A stretch of DNA of 64,000 nucleotides from Clostridium formicaceticum (lineage in GTDB: Bacteria; Bacillota; Clostridia; Peptostreptococcales; Natronincolaceae), in assembly GCF_001854185.1 (NCBI RefSeq), contig NZ_CP017603.1:1488001-1552000 (forward strand). Direction: 5' to 3'. The notes under the pieces are model-generated. The model had not been told where the DNA came from, did no database searches, and saw nothing but the letters and a program-made list of their open reading frames with translations. Every line of letters begins with the position of its first letter. Within the stretch, counting starts at the first letter, position 1. Shown here piece after piece: positions 8,860 to 17,507 of this stretch. The position numbers and the translations under genes were made by a program.

Positions 8860-10005
8860 ATGGTAAAAGTTAGTGTCTTAATGCTTACTTACAATCATGA
8901 AAACTATATAAAAGAAGCGATAGAAAGTGTTTTGAGGCAAGATACAAGTTTTACATACGAATTAGTTATAGGCGAAGACTGCTCTACTGACAATACAAGA
9001 AAAATAATTACAGCGTATAAAAAGGAATATCCTGATATAATTAAATTAAATTTGCACAATCGTAATGTTGGTGGGAGAAAAAATTTTATTTCTACTTTGC
9101 CCATGTGCCAAGGTCAGTATGTGGCATTACTTGAAGGTGATGATTATTGGACAGATGAGAAAAAGCTTCAAAAACAAATAGAATTTTTAGATAATAATCT
9201 TGATTGTAGCTTTTGTGCTCATTCTTATAAGATATATAATGAGGGTACTAAAAACTTTGTAGGTGATAGGGTTTTTAGCAACGCTAAGTTTAATCTGAAA
9301 GATTTTTTAAAAGGAGATGCAAATAATAATAGAGAACCGAATCAATGGTACATGAGAACCCTTAGTATTATGTTTAGAAAAGAAGCCTTAGACAAGCCAC
9401 CAACAATTTGGTATCAGGTTCCTTATGGGGACTATATATTTCACATACTATTTTTAGAAAAAGGATTGGGCTATTGTTCAGAAGAGATTATGGGGGTATA
9501 TAGAATAAATCCCAATAGTGCCACCAACAAGGATCCTAGTAAACATGATGAGTTAATACTTCAGTGTAGAAAGTTAGCTTTAGGATATGTGCCTGAAAAG
9601 TATAGGCATTATATCCAACAAAGTATAGATGGTTTAATTCTTAGAAAAAAATATTCTAGTCTGATGAACCGTTTAAAGTATGCAATGAGCAGGGAGAAAG
9701 TTATAGATTATTTTAACAGGAAAAGCTTTAATAGGATAGCTATATATGGAGCAGGAACTTCAGGCAATTTATTAGCGAATAAGCTAGAAAATTCTACTAT
9801 TGCTATTTCATTTTTTATAGATAAAAATATACTATCCTCTGATAATAGAACTGTAATAAAGCCTGAAGAAATAGATGAAGGTTTCTCTGTAGATGCGATT
9901 ATTATTACGCCAGTTTTCGATTTTGATAATATTAAAGCATCTCTATTGAAAAACAAAGTAAACGCTGAAATTATATCATTATGCGATATCGTAGAGAATG
10001 TCTAG
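8860..10005 (+). CDS. Family 2 glycosyltransferase with a C-terminal Rossmann domain
   Basis: A 381-residue protein in two parts. Residues 1-235 are a GT-A glycosyltransferase: VSVLMLTYNHENYI at the start, the nucleotide aspartate in GEDCSTDNT and the metal motif EGDDYWTD at 92-99. Residues 292-381 form a separate Rossmann-like unit beginning RIAIYGAGTSGNLLANKL and ending in a predicted-strand VDAIIITP region. That unit resembles the N-terminal domain of PglD proteins and recurs in two other proteins of this locus (13,363 and 24,223). The first part would transfer a sugar from a nucleotide donor to the growing glycan; the role of the tail is unknown. Start ATG behind AAGGAGG. Confidence 0.8.
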   Translation: MVKVSVLMLTYNHENYIKEAIESVLRQDTSFTYELVIGEDCSTDNTRKIITAYKKEYPDIIKLNLHNRNVGGRKNFISTLPMCQGQYVALLEGDDYWTDEKKLQKQIEFLDNNLDCSFCAHSYKIYNEGTKNFVGDRVFSNAKFNLKDFLKGDANNNREPNQWYMRTLSIMFRKEALDKPPTIWYQVPYGDYIFHILFLEKGLGYCSEEIMGVYRINPNSATNKDPSKHDELILQCRKLALGYVPEKYRHYIQQSIDGLILRKKYSSLMNRLKYAMSREKVIDYFNRKSFNRIAIYGAGTSGNLLANKLENSTIAISFFIDKNILSSDNRTVIKPEEIDEGFSVDAIIITPVFDFDNIKASLLKNKVNAEIISLCDIVENV

Positions 10006-10053
10006 TCCTTAGCTAGGAGAAGGCTGAAAATAGGTGGAAAGGAATATTTTATT

Positions 10054-12087
10054 ATGAAAAATAGCATAAGGGTTGGAATAACAAGTGTGGGCAGTGGCGT
10101 GGGGCAGAGTGTTATAGACTCATGTCGATTATCGAAAATGTCCTTGTATAAAATAGGGCTAGGCGCAAATCCTATGGCTTTTGGTGCTTATGATTGTGAC
10201 CTACAAGATACCTTGCCAAATATATATGCAGCAGATTATATTGAGGCATTACTGTCTCAATGTAAAAAACATAAAATACAGGTATTGATTCCAGGGTTAG
10301 ATGATGAACTATATAATATTTCTTTAAACATAAATGAATTTAAAAAAATGGGGGTAATACCTATTGTTGCAAGTCCGGAAGTCATTGAACTCTGTAGAGA
10401 TAAAGAAAAAATGAGCAATATCTTAAATAACATTGAAAAAGTATTTGTTAATAGTTATAACAAAGAATCCCTCATTAATCAATACAACAAAGATCAAGTG
10501 AGATTTCCATTGATTGCAAAACCTAGAAGTGGATTTTCTTCCAATGGATTAGTGATCATTAATTCATATGAAGACTTTAAATTAATCAATGATCAACAAG
10601 TAATACAAGAGATCGCTGTTCCTCACGTTGATGATCCTAACTACGAAAGCTATGTGTACAATCTTCAGCAGGGAAATGTTTCTCAGGTAGCAGAAATATC
10701 GGTCCAATTTGTGATAGGAAAAAAAGGCAATATTATTGGAAAGTGTGCTACCTATAATAAGCTGAAGGGAGGCGTGCCGATAGAAATTATTCCATATAGC
10801 AACGATGTTATATGGCAGTCATTAGACAAGATTATTACCTATCTAGTGAAGATAGGTTTAAAAGGCCCTATTAACATACAAGGAAGAATCACTAATGAGG
10901 GACCCAAATTTTTTGAAATGAATGCGAGGTTTACAGGTATTACTGGATTGCGGGCGATGATGGGCTTTAATGAAGTAGAAGCATTGATTAAGGATTTTAT
11001 GAATGTAGATGAACCAATAGAGGAACTTAAACTCAATGAAAGGCGTGTGGGAATAAGACAGGTTAGCAATCGTACTATCCAGTATGGAAGAAATCATGAA
11101 TTGGATAAAACGGTGGAGAACGTGGGATACGGAAACTGGAGAAAAACAGGTAAAACAGTTCTCCTTACAGGAGCAACGGGATTTTTAGGCACAGAAATTG
11201 TTAGACAGTTATTACAACGCAGGGATATTGAGACTATCGTCTGTCTTGTAAGGGATGCGAGGAAAGCAAAGAAGTTTTTTTCAAAAAGTAATGGGGTTAA
11301 AATATTTACAGTAGAGAATATTGAACAGGGGTTATATAGTTTTGGGCATGTAGATGTTCTTATTCACGCTGCCTTTGGCAGAAGTCATGAGGGGCTTCAG
11401 TCTATCTCTCAAGGGTTACAGTTTACAAACTGGATAATGAATACAGCATATAAGCACCACGTTCCAGCAGTTATTAATGTATCAAGTCAGGCTGTTTATG
11501 GATTGTCTAGGCCTCCTCTATGGAAAGAGTGTTTAATACCAATTCCTGAAACACCTTATGGACAAGCTAAATGGGCTAGTGAATTAATGGTATCAAATAT
11601 TAACGAAAATAATACACAAATATGTGCAACATCTATAAGACTATCAAGTATCTTAGGCCCTAATCTTTCAAATAACGAGCTTTCATATAAATTTATAAAG
11701 ACAGTATTGAAAAATGAAGATATTATTATTAGAGGCGGAACACAAAATTTAGATCTATTGGATGTCCGTGATGCAGCAGCAGGTATAATTAGCTTGCTAA
11801 ATTTATCTCCAACAAAATGGAAGAGTGTATATAATATCGGATCAGGGGTTCCTACAAACATTAAGGTTGTTGCAGATACAGTAAATTGTGCGGCTAGAGC
11901 TTTACAGAAAAAAACTTCAAATGTAGTAATAAGGTCGGAAGAAATTAGTCTAGATCTAGGGATGGACATAAAAAGAATTAGTACAGATACAGGTTGGAGA
12001 CCTAAAATAGGACTTGTAGAATCATTTGTTGATATAATAGATTGGTTCGTTAAGAATGAAGAAGTTGAAAGGCATCTAAAGATTTAA
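10054..12087 (+). CDS. ATP-grasp ligase fused to NAD-dependent sugar epimerase/dehydratase
   Basis: A 677-residue fusion. Residues 1-340 are a carbamoyl-phosphate-synthase-like ATP-grasp enzyme: RVGITSVGSGVGQSV at the start, the ATP lysine in PLIAKPRSGFSS and the metal ligands in FFEMNARFTGITG near residues 286-298. Residues 366-677 are an extended SDR: TGATGFLG at 372-379, Tyr502-x3-Lys506 in ETPYGQAKWASE, and LDLLDVRDAAAGI. ATP-grasp enzymes form amide or thioester bonds from a carboxylate, so a plausible role is to add an amino acid or other acid to an amino sugar whose ring is shaped by the epimerase half. The aminotransferase that follows fits this. The exact substrate is unknown. Confidence 0.8.
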   Translation: MKNSIRVGITSVGSGVGQSVIDSCRLSKMSLYKIGLGANPMAFGAYDCDLQDTLPNIYAADYIEALLSQCKKHKIQVLIPGLDDELYNISLNINEFKKMGVIPIVASPEVIELCRDKEKMSNILNNIEKVFVNSYNKESLINQYNKDQVRFPLIAKPRSGFSSNGLVIINSYEDFKLINDQQVIQEIAVPHVDDPNYESYVYNLQQGNVSQVAEISVQFVIGKKGNIIGKCATYNKLKGGVPIEIIPYSNDVIWQSLDKIITYLVKIGLKGPINIQGRITNEGPKFFEMNARFTGITGLRAMMGFNEVEALIKDFMNVDEPIEELKLNERRVGIRQVSNRTIQYGRNHELDKTVENVGYGNWRKTGKTVLLTGATGFLGTEIVRQLLQRRDIETIVCLVRDARKAKKFFSKSNGVKIFTVENIEQGLYSFGHVDVLIHAAFGRSHEGLQSISQGLQFTNWIMNTAYKHHVPAVINVSSQAVYGLSRPPLWKECLIPIPETPYGQAKWASELMVSNINENNTQICATSIRLSSILGPNLSNNELSYKFIKTVLKNEDIIIRGGTQNLDLLDVRDAAAGIISLLNLSPTKWKSVYNIGSGVPTNIKVVADTVNCAARALQKKTSNVVIRSEEISLDLGMDIKRISTDTGWRPKIGLVESFVDIIDWFVKNEEVERHLKI

Positions 12088-12150
12088 ATTAATAGGTTCT
12101 ATTTTGATATTGTGATTAAGGTTTTTTAGGAAGAACAGGAGGAACATTGT

Positions 12151-13326
12151 ATGGAAACACCTTTTGCAGAACCTATTTACATAACAAGGCCATTAATTCC
12201 TGAACTAGGAAATATAAATGCTAAAATGAAAGAAGTATTTGATAGTAAATGGTTAACAAATAATGGTGCTCAACATGAAAAGTTACAAAATGAATTAAGA
12301 AAATACTTAAAGCTCAATCATTTAGTTCTCTTTAATAATGGCACATTAGCATTATTATTAGGATTAAAGGCATTGCAATTGTCAGGAGAGGTGATCACTA
12401 CACCCTTTACTTTTCCTGCTACTATACAGGCGTTAGATTGGAATGGGTTAATACCAGTTTTTTGTGATATAGATAAGGATACTTTAAATATAGATGCTAA
12501 TCAGATAGAGGCGTTGATTACAGAAAAAACAAGTGCGATTCTTGCAGTACATGTCTATGGGAACCCTTGCAATGTAAACCAAATCAACAAAATAGCTGAA
12601 AAGAACAACTTGAAAGTAATATATGATGCAGCGCATGCCTTTGGAACAGAAGTAGATGGTATACCCATAGGTGAGTTTGGGGATATGACCATGTTTAGCT
12701 TTCATGCTACTAAATTATTCAACACGATAGAAGGTGGAGCATTAACTTTTAAAGATGCTTCGTTAGAAAAAAATTTGAACCTTTTGAAAAATTTTGGCAT
12801 AGCTGGTCCCGAAGAAGTGGTGTTGTCAGGAATTAATGCTAAGCTCAATGAGGTTCAGGCAGGTATAGGCCTAGAAGTATTGAAACTAGTAGAAGAAGAA
12901 AAACGCAAAAGGGAAAAAATAAAAGGTCTTTATGAAAAAAGGTTTGCAGAGATTGAAGGAATAAAAATTGCGACTAAATTTAGTGGGAGCAGCAATAGTT
13001 ATCAGTACTTTGTAATAGAAGTTGATCAAGAGAATTACGGAAAATCGAGAGATTGGCTCCATGAAGAATTGAAAAAGTATAATATCTTTACAAGAAAATA
13101 TTTTTATCCATTATGCAGTGATTTTCAGTGGTATCAAGATGTAAAACCTTCTAACGATCCAAATCTTTCCCAGGCTCGAAAATCAGTACAAAGGGTGTTG
13201 GCACTGCCTTTTTATGGGGAGTTGCAATTAGAATCAGTAGAAAAAATCTGCAACATTATAAAGATACTGAAAAGATGCAAGATAAATTATACTGAACATA
13301 ATGAGATTATTTATAAACATGGATAG
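12151..13326 (+). CDS. DegT/DnrJ/EryC1/StrS family sugar aminotransferase
   Basis: A complete 391-residue PLP enzyme. The Schiff-base lysine is Lys188 in MFSFHATKLFNTIEGG; the PLP aspartate is in VIYDAAHAFG, and PFTFPAT near residue 86 is typical. It converts a keto group on a nucleotide sugar to an amine. GGAGGAA precedes the ATG. It is distinct from PseC at 23,041, so the locus has at least three aminotransferases including the partial one at the start. Its position after the ATP-grasp/epimerase fusion suggests the pair makes a third modified amino sugar. Confidence 0.88.
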   Translation: METPFAEPIYITRPLIPELGNINAKMKEVFDSKWLTNNGAQHEKLQNELRKYLKLNHLVLFNNGTLALLLGLKALQLSGEVITTPFTFPATIQALDWNGLIPVFCDIDKDTLNIDANQIEALITEKTSAILAVHVYGNPCNVNQINKIAEKNNLKVIYDAAHAFGTEVDGIPIGEFGDMTMFSFHATKLFNTIEGGALTFKDASLEKNLNLLKNFGIAGPEEVVLSGINAKLNEVQAGIGLEVLKLVEEEKRKREKIKGLYEKRFAEIEGIKIATKFSGSSNSYQYFVIEVDQENYGKSRDWLHEELKKYNIFTRKYFYPLCSDFQWYQDVKPSNDPNLSQARKSVQRVLALPFYGELQLESVEKICNIIKILKRCKINYTEHNEIIYKHG

Positions 13327-13337
13327 GGGGCGAAAAA

Positions 13338-13360
13338 GTTATAGTATTTAACGCTATAAC
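13338..13360. promoter_or_regulatory. Inverted repeat directly before the glycosyltransferase start
   Basis: GTTATAG at 13338-13344 and CTATAAC at 13354-13360 form a perfect 7-bp stem with a 9-base loop, ending two bases before the ATG at 13363. No clear Shine-Dalgarno sequence lies between the stem and the start. In RNA it could affect ribosome access or mark a protein site. Short AT-rich stems arise by chance, so confidence is modest. Confidence 0.4.
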
Positions 13361-13362
13361 CA

Positions 13363-15300
13363 ATGGTGCATATGCAAAATAATTTAAACCTATATGAAAT
13401 TGTAGAAAAAACTGAATGGCAAAGCTTTTTACAGGATACAAAGAATAAAAAAATTATTGTTTTTGGAGCAACTTCTATTGCAGAGGAAATGGTGAAGTTT
13501 CTTCCATTTAAAGTCGATTATTATGTAGATAATGATTGTAAGAAATGGGGAAAAGATTTGAATGGTATATCAATATTTGATCCTCAAGTACTACTAAATG
13601 AAAATGAAGAAATTGCGGTTTTAGTAACTAGTAGTTTTTTAAAGGAAATAACTGAACAAATTAAATCATTTAATATATCAAAGTATATAATTATTGACCT
13701 AGGAAAAATGTTTATAAAGTTAAAAGCATTTCTTCAATTAGACAATTATAAAGCTGATTTTGAAAGATTTGTTCTAAGAATGCCTAAATTAGAAGAATTT
13801 AAGAAGCATGTAAAATCATCCAAATGCAATTTAGAGCCCAAGACGAAGCCTATTGGTGTCGTTATATATAGTTATATATTTACTCTCGTACCTTTTTATT
13901 TTATGACGATAGCAGCTTTATTAAAATACCAAGGGCATAATGTAATTATAATTTGGGATGATGTTAACAAACACAGTGATATGCTAATAGATTGGCAGGG
14001 ATCAACAGAATATCAAAATGAACAAATAAAAGAAAGTATAAATTTATTAAGCAGCAAACTGAAATTGCAAGTTATAAAAGTTAGTGATATGCCAGAAGCG
14101 AAACTGGATGTGGCTGATAAGAATGAAATAAACAGGCTAGCAGAGTTAAATACCATATGGAAGTATAGAGCGAGTTCAATGAGGGATGAGCTGCTTCATT
14201 TTAAGGAAGAGTATGCAAATAAACTTACCAACAACTTGAAAAGCATAAAGTCTCTTTTTAATAGGATAGATTTTCAAAGATTGATAGTGTTTACAGGAAT
14301 ATATGACTGTATGGGGTTATATTCATGGATGGGTAAAGTAAAAGGGATTGAGGTTGCAAGTTGTGACATTGGACCAGAGGGAGGTTTTTTGTCAACAAAT
14401 GCGCCTTGTGGACATATGATGGACGTAAAAAAGATATTAAAGGAATATTTCTCAAATATAGAAATAAAAGAGAAATTTGTTGAATTAGGAAGACAGAAGT
14501 TTAAAGAAAATATTGCCTCAAAAGGGCGGGTAGCAAATGGAGTCTGCCAAGAGATTTCTTATTATGAAGATAGATCCGATGAGGAATATAACATTATCAT
14601 ACCACTAAATGTAGGTTGGGATGCAGCTGCGCTAGGAAAAAGCAGATTTTTTTCTTCTATTAGGAATTGGGTTATAGAGACAGTTGACTTTATACTAAAA
14701 CATACAAATGCTACAGTTGCTATAAGGCAACATCCTGCTGAAAAAAATCAAGTGGGTGTAAATCACAATTTGCTAAAGTATAAAAAATTTGAAGAAGTTT
14801 CAAAAAGCGGAGAGGATTTATTCTTAGAATTAAATAAAAAATTTGAAGGAAATAAAAGGTTTCGATATGTAAGAAGTGAAGAAAACGTTAATACTTATCG
14901 ATTGATAGAGAAAGCTGAATTAATTCTTCCCTATACATCAACGATAGCCTTAGAGGCTGTAATGATGAAAAAAAATGTGATAATAGAAAGCGATGCTTAT
15001 TATGGTGATATTACTGCTATAAAAAAAGCCAACTCTAAGGAAGATTATTTTAATAAAATATTACAGCATTATAAGCACAAGAGTAATATAAGGCTAGAGG
15101 ATATTGAGGAAGTAGAGTTTGCTTATGGAATAACAAGACACAGTTATTTGCAGACAGAGTTCACGCCCTCTGCCGGTAAATGGTTGAATAGAAGTATCAT
15201 AGATCTGCTTGATGACGCAAGCGTTGTAAAAACTTTAAAGGTTTTAGGAGAGGGAGTACCTCTAGCGGTTTTACATATTGAGGACTTCTTAAAGAAATAA
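13363..15300 (+). CDS. Capsule-type GT-B glycosyltransferase with N-terminal Rossmann domain
   Basis: A 645-residue protein. Residues 29-118 form the same Rossmann-like unit seen in two neighbours (IIVFGATSIAEEMVKF, then VDYYVDND). The rest resembles KpsS/KpsC-type capsule polysaccharide proteins: a GVVIYSYIFTLVPFYFMTI strand region, IRQHPAEK near residue 456 and LPYTSTIALEAVMMKKNV near 522, the usual donor-binding area in such GT-B enzymes. Relatives use CMP-activated acids, so it is a candidate transferase for one of the nonulosonic acids made here. The start is uncertain: ATG 13363, GTG 13366 and ATG 13372 are in frame and none has a good ribosome site. Family assignment is from motif memory. 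Confidence 0.6.
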   Translation: MVHMQNNLNLYEIVEKTEWQSFLQDTKNKKIIVFGATSIAEEMVKFLPFKVDYYVDNDCKKWGKDLNGISIFDPQVLLNENEEIAVLVTSSFLKEITEQIKSFNISKYIIIDLGKMFIKLKAFLQLDNYKADFERFVLRMPKLEEFKKHVKSSKCNLEPKTKPIGVVIYSYIFTLVPFYFMTIAALLKYQGHNVIIIWDDVNKHSDMLIDWQGSTEYQNEQIKESINLLSSKLKLQVIKVSDMPEAKLDVADKNEINRLAELNTIWKYRASSMRDELLHFKEEYANKLTNNLKSIKSLFNRIDFQRLIVFTGIYDCMGLYSWMGKVKGIEVASCDIGPEGGFLSTNAPCGHMMDVKKILKEYFSNIEIKEKFVELGRQKFKENIASKGRVANGVCQEISYYEDRSDEEYNIIIPLNVGWDAAALGKSRFFSSIRNWVIETVDFILKHTNATVAIRQHPAEKNQVGVNHNLLKYKKFEEVSKSGEDLFLELNKKFEGNKRFRYVRSEENVNTYRLIEKAELILPYTSTIALEAVMMKKNVIIESDAYYGDITAIKKANSKEDYFNKILQHYKHKSNIRLEDIEEVEFAYGITRHSYLQTEFTPSAGKWLNRSIIDLLDDASVVKTLKVLGEGVPLAVLHIEDFLKK

Positions 15301-15332
15301 AAAAATATTACGAGTTTAGAAGGAGATTAATT

Positions 15333-16346
15333 ATGCTAAACAATGCATCTATATTAATAACAGGAGGGACAGGTTCTTTTGGCAAAAAATTTGTAGAAAA
15401 GATTTTTGATAAATACAGTCCTAAAAGATTAGTTATTTATTCAAGAGATGAGTACAAGCAGTATAATATGAAAAATATGCTTTTAAAAAAACTAACAGAA
15501 GAGCAAATGGCAAAATTACGTTTTTTTATAGGAGATGTTCGTGATAAGGATCGATTATACAGGGCATTTAAAGATGTTGATTATGTAATTCATGCGGCAG
15601 CTATGAAACAGGTTCCAGTTTGTGAATATAATCCTTTCGAAGCTATTAAAACCAACATTCATGGAGCACAAAATGTAGTAGATGCAGCTTTGGATAGAGG
15701 AGTAAAAAAAGTGGTTGCACTATCAACTGACAAAGCAGTAAATCCTATTAATCTGTATGGAGGCACAAAACTAGTATCGGACAAATTATTTACTTCTGCT
15801 ACTGCCTATTCTGGAGAGAAGGGGACAGTGTTCTCTGTGGTTCGTTATGGAAATGTGGCAGGCAGCAGGGGATCTGTTATTCCTTACTTTAAAAGTCTGA
15901 TTGATAGGGGGGAGAAAGAACTTCCTATAACAGATTTCAGAATGACTAGGTTTTGGATAACATTAGAAGAAGGGGTAGAACTTGTATTTAAAGCGTTGGA
16001 GGAGTCTAAGGGTGGAGAAACTTATATTTCTAAAATACCTTCTTTTAAAATCACAGATTTAGCTAAGGCGATGCTTCCACACTGTTCGTTTAAGGAAATA
16101 GGTATAAGAGAAGGAGAAAAACTTCATGAAGTAATGATTACAAAAGATGATGCAAGGATGACCTATGAATATGAAAAACACTACATCATATATCCCCATT
16201 TCGACTGGTGGTCTTCCAAGAGATATTTTACCAAAGGAGGAAAGCCTATTAAAGATGAGTTTGAGTATAATTCCAGTACGAATAGTGAGTGGCTGAATAT
16301 TGACTCATTGCGAGAAAGGATAGCGATGTTGAACTTAGAAGATTAA
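15333..16346 (+). CDS. pseB: UDP-N-acetylglucosamine 4,6-dehydratase, inverting (PseB)
   Basis: A 337-residue extended SDR with TGGTGSFG at residues 10-17, the TDK catalytic triplet at 132-134 and Tyr142/Lys146 in NLYGGTK. The opening NASILITGGTGSFGKKF and the SRDEYKQYNM segment are hallmarks of PseB. It catalyses the first step of pseudaminic acid synthesis, removing water from UDP-GlcNAc and inverting C5. AGAAGGAG precedes the ATG. The remaining pathway genes follow but are scattered over 8 kb. Confidence 0.92.
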   Translation: MLNNASILITGGTGSFGKKFVEKIFDKYSPKRLVIYSRDEYKQYNMKNMLLKKLTEEQMAKLRFFIGDVRDKDRLYRAFKDVDYVIHAAAMKQVPVCEYNPFEAIKTNIHGAQNVVDAALDRGVKKVVALSTDKAVNPINLYGGTKLVSDKLFTSATAYSGEKGTVFSVVRYGNVAGSRGSVIPYFKSLIDRGEKELPITDFRMTRFWITLEEGVELVFKALEESKGGETYISKIPSFKITDLAKAMLPHCSFKEIGIREGEKLHEVMITKDDARMTYEYEKHYIIYPHFDWWSSKRYFTKGGKPIKDEFEYNSSTNSEWLNIDSLRERIAMLNLED

Positions 16347-16381
16347 GATTGTTGCTTGTTATAAATACATGTGTATATAAA

Positions 16382-17134
16382 ATGAAGGAGGTGTTTGAAA
16401 TCAAAAAAGTGGTTGCAATAATACAGGCAAGAATGGGTTCTACTAGGTTACAGGGAAAAGTTCTAAAAGATTTATGTGGAAAAACAGTTCTAGCACACGA
16501 TATTGAAAGAGTAAAGCAATCGAAATTAGTTAATGAAATTGTTATCGCTACAACTATATCCAAAGAAGATGATGCAATTGTTGCTGAATCCCTTAATAAT
16601 GGGACTAAATTTTATAGAGGAAGTGAAGAAGATGTATTAGGGAGATATTATAAAGCCGCTTTAGAAAATGAAGCTGATGTAGTAGTGAGGATTACCTCCG
16701 ACTGTCCCTTAATAGACCCCTATATAGCAGATGAAATTATAAATTATTATTTAGAAAATAACTATGATTTAGTAACTAATGCAGGTTCAGATTTAGGACA
16801 AAGAACGTATCCAAGAGGACTAGATGTGGAGGTTTTTTCCTTCTGCATACTAAAAGAAGCCCATGAAAAAGCTAAACAACTATATCAGAGAGAACATGTA
16901 ACACCTTATATATATGAAAATAGTGAGAAAATATATTACTATAAGAATGAAGTGGATTACTCAAGATATAGATGGACTTTAGATACGGAGGAAGATTTTC
17001 AGCTTATTACAGAAATATATAAAGAATTATACGAAGGAAGGCATGATTTTTATTTAGATGATGTTATAAAATTGTTCAACAGGAGACCAGAATTGTATGA
17101 TATTAATAAACATATAAGTCAAAAGAAGGTTTAG
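16382..17134 (+). CDS. pseF: SpsF-type cytidylyltransferase, probable CMP-pseudaminic acid synthetase
   Basis: A nucleotidyltransferase with the SpsF signature AIIQARMGSTRLQGKVLKD, RITSDCPLIDP and a C-terminal RWTLDTEEDF. SpsF-type enzymes stand in for PseF in many Firmicute pseudaminic acid clusters, making the CMP-activated sugar. The start is odd. The in-frame ATG at 16382 has no ribosome site of its own, but AAGGAGG (16385-16391) lies just downstream of it and points, at an ideal 8-base gap, to an ATC codon at 16400 that would give the exact family N-terminus. The coordinates use the ATG; the ATC start would make a 244-residue protein. Confidence 0.75.
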   Translation: MKEVFEIKKVVAIIQARMGSTRLQGKVLKDLCGKTVLAHDIERVKQSKLVNEIVIATTISKEDDAIVAESLNNGTKFYRGSEEDVLGRYYKAALENEADVVVRITSDCPLIDPYIADEIINYYLENNYDLVTNAGSDLGQRTYPRGLDVEVFSFCILKEAHEKAKQLYQREHVTPYIYENSEKIYYYKNEVDYSRYRWTLDTEEDFQLITEIYKELYEGRHDFYLDDVIKLFNRRPELYDINKHISQKKV

Positions 17135-17507
17135 CATACTCTTGGCAAAAAGACTTTTCATAAATTAAAAGGTAATTTAGATTCTAAGTTACCTTTTAAG
17201 CGTGATAGATATAATTTTTCATGTAACGTTAGAAAGATCAACTATAAAAGCTTAATAGCTGAAATGCAAAAATAACGATTAGACAAAATCAGTAAAATTG
17301 CACTACAAAAATACCTGTTAACGACAAGTTTTAATATAGATGCTAAGATTAAAGCGATGCCAGTTTTCCAGATATGGGACAGTATCTCAAGAAGTGAATG
17401 AGACTCCTCTATTCAATAATCTAATCATACATGTGGATACATAACATTTCATCTAAAAAGGGTTACAGGTTGCCTTTAATAACCTAAATATATTATGCAA
17501 GGAGTAC
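17135..17507. other. Intergenic spacer of 373 bases without a convincing gene
   Basis: AT-rich spacer between the cytidylyltransferase and the first radical SAM gene. It holds a strong hairpin (17165-17199, listed separately). A 41-codon frame at 17276-17401 has no start codon or ribosome site and an in-frame stop just upstream; it may be a gene remnant or chance. The ribosome site AAGGAG for the next gene is at 17499-17504. No promoter stands out. Confidence 0.5.
17165..17199. terminator. Strong hairpin after pseF, possible terminator
   Basis: TTAAAAGGTAA (17165-17175) and TTACCTTTTAA (17189-17199) are perfect inverted repeats of 11 bp. The stem continues inward through one G-T and three A-T pairs to a 5-base loop, 15 pairs in all. 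No U-tract follows outside the stem on the plus strand, so it may be a terminator using the U run in its own arm, or an mRNA processing or stabilising hairpin. Confidence 0.45.

Noticed and set aside
10771-10778. GCCGATAG inside the ATP-grasp fusion gene as a sigma-28 promoter
   Set aside because: It is in coding sequence with no suitable -35 element or downstream flagellar gene.
17276-17401. A 41-codon open stretch in the spacer after pseF
   Set aside because: It has no start codon or ribosome site and there is an in-frame stop just upstream. This length is common by chance in AT-rich DNA.
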